DNA of 7,563 nucleotides, from NCBI GenBank assembly GCA_947624695.1, contig CANQLN010000047.1, positions 1 through 7,563 on the forward strand, given 5' to 3'. The position numbers and the translations under genes are program-made. Below the pieces are notes generated by a model. That model made no database searches and was not told where the DNA came from. It was given only the letters and a program-made list of their open reading frames with translations. The stretch comes from an uncultured Bacilli bacterium. Its GTDB lineage: Bacteria > Bacillota_I > Bacilli_A > RF39 > UBA660. The first letter of the stretch is position 1; each line of letters starts with the position of its first letter. This document shows positions 1 to 6,893 of the stretch, piece after piece.

Positions 1-84
1 ATATTAAAAATACCTGTTTTTATTAGGTTAGACCTACATTTTACTAAATTTTACTTCACACTAGAAATTCTAGAACCAAAGTAA
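1..84 (+). CDS. Possible C-terminal tail of an upstream gene (partial, ATP-grasp-like)
   Basis: Frame 1 is open from the window edge to a TAA at 82-84, giving 27 residues. The stretch IRLDLHF...FYFTLEILEPK resembles the end of some ATP-grasp enzymes, where an Arg-x-Asp-Leu strand is followed by a Leu-Glu-x-Glu-x-x-Glu-Pro-like strand carrying metal-binding acids. Members I know continue past the Glu-Pro, so a stop right here would mean a truncated or decayed copy. An open frame this short in AT-rich DNA could also be chance, and its ATA/CTA codons differ from the downstream genes. Treat it as a weak suggestion. Confidence 0.22.
   Translation: MLKIPVFIRLDLHFTKFYFTLEILEPK
61..73. repeat. Short perfect palindrome upstream of xseA promoter
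   Basis: CTAGAA and TTCTAG flank a single central A, giving six-base arms. It lies about 18 bases upstream of the proposed -35 of xseA, where an activator or operator site could sit. A second small inverted repeat, TAGGT/ACCTA with a three-base gap, lies at 24-36. Neither matches a regulator site I can name, and short AT-rich palindromes are common. Confidence 0.3.
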
Positions 85-90
85 ATTAAT

Positions 91-119
91 TTAAATAATT
101 AAAGCATTCGTGATATAAT
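91..119 (+). promoter_or_regulatory. Extended -10 promoter of the xseA operon
   Basis: A perfect TATAAT lies at 114-119, preceded by TG at 111-112, which makes an extended -10 element. Seventeen bases upstream, TTAAAT at 91-96 is a weak -35. The predicted start, near 126, leaves a leader of about 23 bases that contains the GAGG ribosome binding site at 138-141. Confidence 0.65.
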
Positions 120-148
120 TAAGAGGAATAGAGAAAAGAGGATGGAAA

Positions 149-1486
149 ATGGAACCTAAATATTTATCAGTATCCGAAATTAATGAATATATTAAAGCCA
201 TTTTAGATAATGATTTATTTTTAAATAGAATTTATTTAAAGGGGGAAATTTCCAACTTTAAAAGTCATACCAGAGGGCATTTATATTTTACTTTAAAAGA
301 TGATGCGGGAAGAATTAATGCGGTCATGTTTCAAAGTAATACCCGAAATTTGAAATTTGCTCCCGAAGATGGAATGAATGTTTTAATTAAAGGACGCATT
401 TCCGCATATCCCGCTTCTGGTAGTTATCAAGTTTATGTGGAAGAAATGGAACTTGATGGTTTGGGTAATTTATATATTGAATATGAGAAATTAAAAGAAA
501 AATTATTTAAAGAAGGCCTATTTAAACAAGAACATAAAAAACCTATTCCCAAGTTTCCCGAAAGAATCGGAATTGTTACGGCCGATACTGGGGCTGCCGT
601 AAGAGATATTATGAGTACCATTAAAAGAAGATATCCTTTATGTGAAGCTATTTTATTTCCAACTTTAGTCCAAGGTGAATATGCGGCCCCAAATATTGTG
701 AAACAAATTGAAGTGGCGGATACTTATAATTGCGATGTTTTAATTGTGGGCCGAGGTGGTGGATCGATTGAAGACTTATGGGCTTTTAATGAAGAGATTG
801 TCGCGAGAGCTATTTATAATGCGAAAACTCCGATTATCAGTGCAGTTGGTCATGAACCGGATTTTACCATTGCCGATTTTGTAGCTGACTTAAGAGCCCC
901 AACCCCAACCGGTGCGGCCGAAATGGCTGTTCCAACAGTTAAAGATATCAATGAGTTAATTGGGCAATTTAAAATAAGACTTAATAAAACTATTAAAACT
1001 TTAGTTAATAATAAATTTATTGAACTATATAATTTAAGAAATTCTTTTATTTTAAAGAATCCGATGAGTCTTTATGAATTAAAAGAACAAAGATTAGATA
1101 AATTAATGGATGATTTAAAAAAGAATATGGATAATTACTTAAATATTCGTAAACATAATTTAGAAATAAGTATTAATCGCGTAAAATTAGTAAGTCCTAC
1201 TTCTTTAATTAATATTAATGAAAATATCTTAAAAGGTTTAAAAGATAATTTAAATAATTTAATGGATAAATTCTTAATTAAAGAACATAATCATTTAGAT
1301 TATTTAATTAATACTTTAAAACTTGTTAATCCTTTAAATATTTTAAGTAATGGTTATTCTTTAGTTAGAAAAGATGATAAAGTTATAAAAAGTTGCAAAA
1401 GTTTACAGGTTAATGATATAATAAATATAAAGTTTCATGAAGGTGAAGTTACAAGTGTAATTCAGGAGGTTATAAATGATAAATAA
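149..1486 (+). CDS. xseA: Exodeoxyribonuclease VII large subunit
   Basis: Catalytic subunit of exonuclease VII, a cytoplasmic enzyme that degrades single-stranded DNA from both ends without a metal requirement, releasing short oligonucleotides during repair. The 445 residues match the usual family length. An OB-fold covers about 6-105. The catalytic core follows, with GIVTADTGAAVRDI at 141-154, GRGGGSIEDLWAFN at 201-214 and SAVGHEPDFTIADFVADLRA at 231-250, then APTPTGAAE. Residues about 265-400 are helical coiled coil, which binds the small subunits. The tail NPLNILSNGYSLV is the usual C-terminal hairpin. ATG 149 is preferred because GAGG lies 7 bases upstream; the ATG at 142 meets a stop after five codons. 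It is the first gene of an operon ending with xseB, and its last 11 bases overlap the next gene. Confidence 0.97.
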   Translation: MEPKYLSVSEINEYIKAILDNDLFLNRIYLKGEISNFKSHTRGHLYFTLKDDAGRINAVMFQSNTRNLKFAPEDGMNVLIKGRISAYPASGSYQVYVEEMELDGLGNLYIEYEKLKEKLFKEGLFKQEHKKPIPKFPERIGIVTADTGAAVRDIMSTIKRRYPLCEAILFPTLVQGEYAAPNIVKQIEVADTYNCDVLIVGRGGGSIEDLWAFNEEIVARAIYNAKTPIISAVGHEPDFTIADFVADLRAPTPTGAAEMAVPTVKDINELIGQFKIRLNKTIKTLVNNKFIELYNLRNSFILKNPMSLYELKEQRLDKLMDDLKKNMDNYLNIRKHNLEISINRVKLVSPTSLININENILKGLKDNLNNLMDKFLIKEHNHLDYLINTLKLVNPLNILSNGYSLVRKDDKVIKSCKSLQVNDIINIKFHEGEVTSVIQEVINDK

Positions 1487-2192
1487 AGAGAAATTACAAG
1501 AGTATAAAGAAAGATACAATCCTTTAAAAGAAAGCATTTTTCATAGTGTGGTAGCTAAAGAAGATTTAAAAAGACAAGAAAAGAAAGCTCATCAAAATGT
1601 GCAAAAATTAGATAATAAAATAATTAATAAACAATCCAAAATGCGCTTAGATATTATGCATTTAAGAGAAGGACTTAGAAAGAAGTATAAAGAAAATTTT
1701 TTCTTAGGCCTAGGGGCATCTTTTCTATTAGGTTTATTTTGTGTTTATATTTTTCCGGTGGCAAAAGATTTAAGTGTTATTGATTATATTCTAAAATATG
1801 GTTTTGGCCTTTTAATCTTTGCTATGGGTAGTGGTGTAGCTCATAAAAGTTACCGAATTAACATGCATAATTTACCAACATTTACGGATGAAGATATTAA
1901 AACTCCGGAAGTAGATAAATTAATTGAGGAAAGAGATTTAGCTTTAGAAAAAGAAAAAGAAATAAAAGATAGTCTTCAAGTAATTAGTACTTATTTAGAG
2001 TCTTTAAAAGAAACAAAAGAAAATATTGAAAATTTAATTTGGCAACTTTTTTATCCTGAAGATTTAGATTTCACTAGGGCTAAGCCATTGGGACTTGATA
2101 AATGGTTAGAGATAAACCCCGAAGAAGAAAAAGTTGAAGTAGGGCCTCTTTTAATAAGAGATAATCCTTATAATAAAAAGAAAGGAAGATAG
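1476..2192 (+). CDS. Unrecognised two-TM coiled-coil membrane protein between xseA and xseB
   Basis: I do not recognise this 238-residue protein. Residues 1-72 are highly charged and helical, likely coiled coil. Two hydrophobic segments follow at about 75-94 and 101-123, separated by a short KDLS turn, which is a membrane hairpin. Residues about 143-187 are a second Lys/Glu-rich coiled coil, and the end is acidic then basic. By the positive-inside rule (RKKYKEN before the first segment, HKSYR after the second) both ends should be cytoplasmic. AGGAGG at 1464-1469 sits 6 bases before the ATG, inside the xseA coding end. The start overlaps xseA by 11 bases and the stop touches xseB, so translational coupling is likely. 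A role in anchoring or regulating the nuclease is only a guess from position. Confidence 0.85.
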   Translation: MINKEKLQEYKERYNPLKESIFHSVVAKEDLKRQEKKAHQNVQKLDNKIINKQSKMRLDIMHLREGLRKKYKENFFLGLGASFLLGLFCVYIFPVAKDLSVIDYILKYGFGLLIFAMGSGVAHKSYRINMHNLPTFTDEDIKTPEVDKLIEERDLALEKEKEIKDSLQVISTYLESLKETKENIENLIWQLFYPEDLDFTRAKPLGLDKWLEINPEEEKVEVGPLLIRDNPYNKKKGR

Positions 2193-2194
2193 TG

Positions 2195-2434
2195 ATGAAA
2201 GAAGAAAAGAAAGTTAATGAAAAAACTTTTGAAAGTAATTTAAAAGATTTAGAAGATTTAGTTAAAGAATTAGAAAGTGGCAATGTTCCTCTAGAAGATG
2301 CTATTATAAAATATACAGAAGCTATGGAACTAGCCAAAGATTGTAGTGAAAAATTAAATAGTGCTACCGCTAAAGTTAATAAAATTTTAGCGAGTGATGG
2401 AGAATTAAAAGATTTTGAAACTCCTGAAAATTAA
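2195..2434 (+). CDS. xseB: Exodeoxyribonuclease VII small subunit
   Basis: Small subunit of exonuclease VII. Several copies bind the helical stalk of each XseA and keep its activity in check. The 79 residues fit the family. The core, TFESNLKDLEDLVKELESG then VPLEDAIIKYTEAMELAKDC and KLNSATAKVNKIL, is the standard two-helix hairpin with the conserved Leu-Glu-x-Gly turn. I chose ATG 2195 over the GTG at 2192 because GGAAG at 2184-2188 spaces well to it and because GTG would overlap the previous stop. It is the last gene of the operon; the stop codon forms the start of the terminator stem. Confidence 0.95.
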   Translation: MKEEKKVNEKTFESNLKDLEDLVKELESGNVPLEDAIIKYTEAMELAKDCSEKLNSATAKVNKILASDGELKDFETPEN

Positions 2435-2466
2435 TTGTCATTAATTTACTAATGGCAATTTTTTTT
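2433..2466 (+). terminator. Intrinsic terminator after xseB
   Basis: AATTGTCATTA (2433-2443) pairs with TAATGGCAATT (2450-2460) over 11 base pairs, with one G-T wobble and a six-base loop. The right arm runs into a T tract at 2459-2466. It starts within the xseB stop codon and closes the xse operon. Confidence 0.9.
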
Positions 2467-2474
2467 AATTTAAT

Positions 2475-2504
2475 TTGCATAGAAAAAGTTTTAAAATTAA
2501 TACT
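2475..2504 (+). promoter_or_regulatory. Weak candidate promoter for the transglutaminase-like gene
   Basis: TTGCAT at 2475-2480 could be a -35, with AATACT at 2499-2504 as a poor -10, 18 bases away. Some promoter is needed here because the preceding terminator is strong. If this placement is right, the leader before ATG 2519 is only about 8 bases, which fits the lack of a ribosome binding site. The same TTGCAT hexamer is used as -35 in the better promoter at 7105. Confidence 0.3.
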
Positions 2505-2518
2505 AGATAGTGATTAAT

Positions 2519-3682
2519 ATGAAAAAGAAAAATATTGGTTTAATTATTAGTATGGTTATTTTAATTTTTCTCCTTCTTTTCTTTGGGTGTTTTTATGCTT
2601 ATCATCAAATTGTTTCTCATAAATATGAAGAAAAGATTAAAAATATCACCATTCAAAATAATAGATCTTATAAAGATTATACCCAAAATATTGAATATTT
2701 AGATAAATGGACATATACCGATATTTATAATAATTTTGTTAATAATACTCTTGTTAAAGATACTAAAGTAATTATTTATTATAATGACAAAGAGATAAAA
2801 GAAGATGATGAAATTATATTTGACACTATTGGAGATATTAATTTTAAAGTAGTTTATGATAATATTTTTAAATATCGAACCTTTAAAGAAATAAAGAAAG
2901 ATATTAAAACAAGTAAAGATTATAATTTAGTCGTTGAAGATACTATTTTTCCCATTTTAAATGGTGTAACTAATAGGGAAACTTCAGTTGATAGCCCTCT
3001 TGATTTAAAAGAAGGAATAACAGCATATGATGAAAAAGAAGGAAATATTGAAGTAACGATTGAAGGAGAAGTAGATTTTAAAAAGGCTGGAAGTTATCCA
3101 GTTAAAGCAATAGCTATTGATCATAATGGTAATAGAGTAGAACAAGAATTTACAGTTACCGTTAAAGAAAAAGCGAAAACGCCAACTAGTACGCCTAAAC
3201 CAAGTACCCCTTCAACTTCAAATCCTACTCCTAATAAAAATTCTTGTGAAACTTCTCAAAGTACTTTAACTAAAAGAGGTTATAAAACAACGGATAAAGA
3301 TGCTTGCAAGAAAGACAGGGAAGCTACTGTTATTGCCAAACAAATAGCTAAAGAAGTTTTAGCTAAAGGTTATACTAAAGATCTTGATAAAGTAGAAAAG
3401 GCCGCATCGATTGTATCTAGTTACTATTATAAAGGAGTCCATGTGGAAAGTGGTCTTGATTATCGTACTCCTTATGGCGTCTTTATTAAAGGAGAGTCAT
3501 CTTGTGCCGGAGCCACTAGAGCTTTAGGCCAAGTTTTAGATGAACTAGGTTATTCCTGGACTCATGCGAATGAAAATGCTTGGACCCATCAATGGGTAAT
3601 TTTAGAAATGGATGGGCAAATGGGTTATGCTGATGGTCAAGTAGGAATGGTTGGTTATGGTAAGCATCCGGTAAGTGAATAA
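2519..3682 (+). CDS. Membrane-anchored extracellular protein with Ig-like and transglutaminase-like domains
   Basis: A 387-residue secreted, N-terminally anchored protein. Three lysines precede a hydrophobic segment at about 6-28. A region without recognised family follows to about 135. An Ig-like fold of the DUF5011 kind spans about 136-218, from EDTIFPILNGV to FTVTVK. A Thr/Pro/Ser linker runs about 222-242. The C-terminal domain, about 270-387, is transglutaminase-like: Cys329 in GESSCAGATRALG, His357 in THQWVILEMDGQ and Asp372 in GYADGQ make a plausible Cys-His-Asp triad. Cys243 and Cys263 flank the linker end and could form a disulfide. Such folds act as cell-wall cross-linking enzymes or cysteine peptidases; the substrate cannot be read. 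A GTG at 2510 is an alternative start; neither has a good ribosome binding site. It is a single-gene unit between two terminators. Confidence 0.85.
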   Translation: MKKKNIGLIISMVILIFLLLFFGCFYAYHQIVSHKYEEKIKNITIQNNRSYKDYTQNIEYLDKWTYTDIYNNFVNNTLVKDTKVIIYYNDKEIKEDDEIIFDTIGDINFKVVYDNIFKYRTFKEIKKDIKTSKDYNLVVEDTIFPILNGVTNRETSVDSPLDLKEGITAYDEKEGNIEVTIEGEVDFKKAGSYPVKAIAIDHNGNRVEQEFTVTVKEKAKTPTSTPKPSTPSTSNPTPNKNSCETSQSTLTKRGYKTTDKDACKKDREATVIAKQIAKEVLAKGYTKDLDKVEKAASIVSSYYYKGVHVESGLDYRTPYGVFIKGESSCAGATRALGQVLDELGYSWTHANENAWTHQWVILEMDGQMGYADGQVGMVGYGKHPVSE

Positions 3683-3685
3683 TTT

Positions 3686-3714
3686 AAGAAAGTATTTAAA
3701 CCCTTTCTTTTTTT
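3686..3714 (+). terminator. Intrinsic terminator before priA
   Basis: AAGAAAG (3686-3692) pairs with CTTTCTT (3703-3709) around a ten-base loop, followed by a T run through 3714. It starts 4 bases after the stop of the transglutaminase-like gene. The stem is only 7 base pairs and low in GC, so termination may be partial. Confidence 0.65.
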
Positions 3715-3732
3715 GATTAGTTATTTTATAAT
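3704..3732 (+). promoter_or_regulatory. Candidate priA promoter
   Basis: A perfect TATAAT lies at 3727-3732. The position 17 bases upstream, TTTCTT at 3704-3709, is a poor -35 that overlaps the terminator stem and T tract. The start would fall near 3739, just before the AAGGAG at 3741-3746. The -10 is convincing but the -35 is not. Confidence 0.45.
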
Positions 3733-3751
3733 TAGTTTTAAAGGAGCATTT

Positions 3752-5938
3752 ATGTACGCAGAAGTATTAATTGAATATCCCACGAAAAAAATTGATAAAT
3801 ATTTTACTTATAAAATTCCTTCTAATTATGAAAATATATTAAAACCCGGAATGAAAGTAAAAGTTCCTTTTGGTAATAAAATTATCAATGGTTTTGTAAT
3901 GCAAATAAAAGATAATTTTGAATCTTCTTATGAATTAAAAGAAATAATCGCTATTGTTGATCCCGAATTAATATTAAATGAGGAATTATTAAAACTAGGC
4001 CTATATTTAGAAGAAAAAACTTTATGTCCTAAAATATCGGCTTTTCAAACCATGCTTCCTGCTTCTTTAAAAATAAAAGATAATGATACTAATTATACAT
4101 ATTATAAAACTTATTTAACTTTAAATAAGTCTAAAGAGATTATAGAAGAATATTTAAATTCTTGTGATAAAGAAACTAATCAAACTCATCTTTTAAAAAC
4201 ATTATTAAAAGAGGGAAGAGTTTTAAAAAAAGATTATCCTTCTTATACCATAAAAACTTTAAAAGAAAAAGAATTAATTAAAGAAATAAAAGAACAAGAA
4301 TATCGCATTCAAAAAGAAAAAAATAATGATGTTATTAAACATAAATTAAATGAAGAACAAGAATATGCTTTTGAGGAAATAAAAAATACTTCTTCTTTTA
4401 CTACTTTTTTACTTGAAGGTATAACCGGAAGTGGCAAAACTGAAGTCTATTTAAATTTAATTGAAGATACCCTAAAAAAAGGGAAAACAGCCATTATGTT
4501 AATTCCCGAAATTAGTTTAACAGTCGCTTTAGTAAACCGTTTTTATGAATGGTTTGGTTCAAAAGTAGCAATCTTTCACAGTGCTCTTTCAAATGGCGAA
4601 AAATATGATGAATATTTAAAAATAATTAGAGGAGAAGTAAGTGTGGTAGTAGGAACTCGTTCCGCCATCTTTGTTCCTCTAGAAAATATTGGCATTATTA
4701 TTATTGATGAAGAACATAGTGATACCTTTAAACAAGATAATATGCCCAGATATAATGCCAAAGATATTGCCCTAAAAAGAGGTGAGTATCATAATTGCCC
4801 GGTAGTTTTAGGAAGTGCCACTCCTACTTTAGAAGTAAGAGCAAGAGCCTTAAAGGGTGTTTATAAACATTTAAAACTTACTAAAAGAGCGGGATCGGGT
4901 ACCCTTCCGGAAGTTACTATTGTTGATATGGTGATGGAAGCTAAAAAAAGAAATTTTATTTTTAGTGATATCTTATTAGAAAAATTAAAAGAAACTTTAA
5001 AAAGAGGAGAACAAGCTTTACTTTTATTAAATAGAAGAGGGTATTCCACCATTATTAATTGTTCTTCTTGTGGTTTTACTTATAAATGTCCTAATTGTGA
5101 TATTACTTTAACTTATCATAAGTCATCTAATAATTTAAGGTGCCATTATTGTGGTTATACTACCGCTAAAGATAATAAATGCCCTAATTGTCATGAAGAT
5201 GGTCTTAATTATTTAGGCATGGGTACCGAAAAAGTTATGGAAGAATTATTAAAGTTTTTGCCAGATGCGAGAGTTATTCGTATGGATCAAGATACTACTT
5301 CCAAAAAAGGAGCTCATGAAAAAATAATTGCGAGTTTTCGCAATCATGAATATGATATTTTACTCGGTACCCAAATGATTAGTAAAGGTCTAGACTTTCC
5401 TAATGTCACTTTAGTCGGAGTTATTAATGCCGATAGTTCTTTAAATATTCCGGATTTTAGGAGTAATGAAAAAACTTTTGCCCTTTTATACCAAGCTAGT
5501 GGAAGAGCTGGAAGAGCTAACTTAAAAGGAGAAGTAATCTTACAAACATATAATCCGGATAATTATGTTTTAAGTTGTGTTAAAGAAAATAATTTTAATA
5601 AATTCTTTGCTTATGAAATGAATATTAGAAAAATTTTAAAATACCCTCCATATTATTATTTAGTAGCTTTAAAAATAATTTCTAAAGATTACAATATTGC
5701 TTTAGAAAATGCCACTAAAATAGTAAATTATTTAAAGAAGAATGTTTCCCCATCATCCATTGTTTTAGGACCATCTACAGCTAGTTTATTTAAATTTAAT
5801 AATACTTATCGTTTTCAAGTTGTTATTAAATATCGTTTTGATGATAAATTATTTAAAATATTAAAATATTTAGATAGTATTTATATAAATGAAAATAAAG
5901 TCAATTTAGAAATAGATATTGACCCATTACATATTTAA
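3752..5938 (+). CDS. priA: Primosomal protein N' (replication restart helicase PriA)
   Basis: Superfamily 2 DNA helicase that recognises stalled forks and reloads the replicative helicase. The 728 residues are at the compact end of the family. The start, YAEVLIEYPTKKIDKYFTYKIP, is the usual 3'-end-binding domain. GSGKT at 226-230 is the Walker A motif, DEEH at 319-322 the Walker B, and GSATPTLE is motif III. Two zinc sites use eight cysteines at 437, 440, 446, 449, 464, 467, 477 and 480, inserted between the helicase lobes. GTQMISKGLDFPNV and QASGRAGR (581-588) are motifs V and VI. I chose ATG 3752 because AAGGAG lies 5 bases upstream; the in-frame TTG at 3713 lies in the terminator tract. 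The kinase gene follows after 14 bases and is likely co-transcribed. Confidence 0.97.
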   Translation: MYAEVLIEYPTKKIDKYFTYKIPSNYENILKPGMKVKVPFGNKIINGFVMQIKDNFESSYELKEIIAIVDPELILNEELLKLGLYLEEKTLCPKISAFQTMLPASLKIKDNDTNYTYYKTYLTLNKSKEIIEEYLNSCDKETNQTHLLKTLLKEGRVLKKDYPSYTIKTLKEKELIKEIKEQEYRIQKEKNNDVIKHKLNEEQEYAFEEIKNTSSFTTFLLEGITGSGKTEVYLNLIEDTLKKGKTAIMLIPEISLTVALVNRFYEWFGSKVAIFHSALSNGEKYDEYLKIIRGEVSVVVGTRSAIFVPLENIGIIIIDEEHSDTFKQDNMPRYNAKDIALKRGEYHNCPVVLGSATPTLEVRARALKGVYKHLKLTKRAGSGTLPEVTIVDMVMEAKKRNFIFSDILLEKLKETLKRGEQALLLLNRRGYSTIINCSSCGFTYKCPNCDITLTYHKSSNNLRCHYCGYTTAKDNKCPNCHEDGLNYLGMGTEKVMEELLKFLPDARVIRMDQDTTSKKGAHEKIIASFRNHEYDILLGTQMISKGLDFPNVTLVGVINADSSLNIPDFRSNEKTFALLYQASGRAGRANLKGEVILQTYNPDNYVLSCVKENNFNKFFAYEMNIRKILKYPPYYYLVALKIISKDYNIALENATKIVNYLKKNVSPSSIVLGPSTASLFKFNNTYRFQVVIKYRFDDKLFKILKYLDSIYINENKVNLEIDIDPLHI

Positions 5939-5952
5939 AAAAGGAGGTATAT

Positions 5953-6867
5953 ATGATTAGTATTCCCAGTTTTAATAATTGTCCTGTAACTGATAAAAGT
6001 TACGGAGGACACTCAGGTAGTAAATTAAATATTTTGATAAATAATGGAAATTATTTATTAAAATTCCCACGATTAAACTCTGAAAACACCCCTTTATCTG
6101 AATATTTAGCATCTCATATTTATGCCTCTTTTGGTATTGATACTCATAAAACTATTTTAGGTATTTTTAATAATAAATTAGTTGTAGCTTGTAAAGATTT
6201 TTTAAGTAATACTGAAGAGATTATAGATTATAATGCCATTAAAAATAAATATGAAGAAAATATTGAAAAATATTTAGAAGAAAGACATTTTTCTCATAAT
6301 AATGATGACTTAGAAGAAGTTTTATTTTTAATGGACAATAATCAATATTTTAAAAAAGTTCCAGAATTAAAAACTAGATTTTGGGATATGTTTGTTATTG
6401 ATGCTTTAATTAGTAATAATGATCGTAATGAAGCTAATTGGGGATTAATATATAATAAAGAAACAGGTTCTTTAAGATGTGCTCCAGTATATGATAATGG
6501 AGCATCCTTTTATAATAAAAATTCTAATGAAAAATTATTAGAATTATTAAAAGATAAGAATAAATTTAAACAAGTTGCCTATGACACTTCTATTTCTATT
6601 TTCAAAATAAATGATAAAATAATTAATCCCTTAAAATATATTGAAAGTAAAAGTAATAAAGATTGTAATGAGGCAATTAAAAGAATATTTCCTAAAATTA
6701 ATAAACAAAATATTCAAAATATATTTAATGAATTACCTAATTATCAAGATAATATCTTGATAATTAGTGAAGAACAAAAAGAATTCTATTATAAAATACT
6801 AGAATATAGAATTGATAATATACTAAAAAAAGTATATAACGCTTTAATCAAAAAAGAAGATAATTAA
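5953..6867 (+). CDS. HipA-like (CtkA-type) serine/threonine protein kinase
   Basis: A 304-residue kinase of the HipA C-terminal fold, lacking the HipA N-terminal domain, as in the stand-alone kinase CtkA of Helicobacter. Visible motifs: a Gly/Ser-rich loop YGGHSGSKLNI at 17-27, Lys37 in YLLKFP for ATP, Glu50 in SEYLASHIY, catalytic Asp157 and metal-binding Asn162 in NNDRNEANWG, and Asp181 in APVYDNGASFY as the second metal ligand. All key residues are present, so it should be active. Many HipA relatives have DRHxxN; here it is DRNxxN. The target is unknown; HipA relatives phosphorylate tRNA synthetases and other proteins. AAGGAGGT at 5941-5948 gives a strong ribosome binding site 14 bases after priA. 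No HipB-type helix-turn-helix partner is present; the nearest regulator is the convergent ribbon-helix-helix gene. The 3' end carries a palindrome and half of a terminator. Confidence 0.85.
   Translation: MISIPSFNNCPVTDKSYGGHSGSKLNILINNGNYLLKFPRLNSENTPLSEYLASHIYASFGIDTHKTILGIFNNKLVVACKDFLSNTEEIIDYNAIKNKYEENIEKYLEERHFSHNNDDLEEVLFLMDNNQYFKKVPELKTRFWDMFVIDALISNNDRNEANWGLIYNKETGSLRCAPVYDNGASFYNKNSNEKLLELLKDKNKFKQVAYDTSISIFKINDKIINPLKYIESKSNKDCNEAIKRIFPKINKQNIQNIFNELPNYQDNILIISEEQKEFYYKILEYRIDNILKKVYNALIKKEDN
6737..6767. repeat. 31-base palindrome inside the kinase gene
   Basis: CTAATTATCAAGATA (6737-6751) and its exact reverse complement (6753-6767) flank a single A. It falls in kinase codons 262-272. 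In RNA it would form a 14-base-pair hairpin with a three-base loop; no T tract follows, so it is not a standard terminator. Its centre, TAATATC at 6750-6756, shares seven bases with the box at 7117-7124 near the repressor gene. Confidence 0.75.
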
Positions 6868-6893
6868 CTTTTAATAGTAGTATCTTCTTTTTT
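6850..6893. terminator. Bidirectional terminator inside both convergent coding ends
   Basis: AAAAAAGAAGATA (6850-6862) and TATCTTCTTTTTT (6881-6893) are exact inverted repeats of 13 bases. Between them ATTAA/TTAAT (6863-6867, 6871-6875) can extend the stem. Each strand reads from the A-rich arm into the T-rich arm, so it can end transcripts from the kinase side and from the repressor side. Both stop codons lie in the loop. Confidence 0.75.

Noticed and set aside
433..621. Minus-strand open frame inside xseA
   Set aside because: It is antisense to the conserved OB-fold/catalytic junction of xseA and shows no recognisable protein features or ribosome binding site. The frames at 2080-2337, 4576-4761 and 4861-5052 are rejected for the same reason.
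2585..2596. Lipobox at Phe-Phe-Gly-Cys24 of the transglutaminase-like protein
   Set aside because: Phenylalanines at -3 and -2 do not fit the lipobox consensus, and the Cys sits inside a long hydrophobic segment. A plain membrane anchor is more likely.
3713..3751. Upstream TTG start extending PriA by 13 residues
   Set aside because: It lies in the terminator T tract without a ribosome binding site, while ATG 3752 has AAGGAG at proper distance and gives the normal PriA start.
149..6867. Recoding of TGA as tryptophan (Mollicutes code)
   Set aside because: Tryptophans in these genes are TGG and no in-frame TGA is needed, although no complete gene here uses TGA as stop either.
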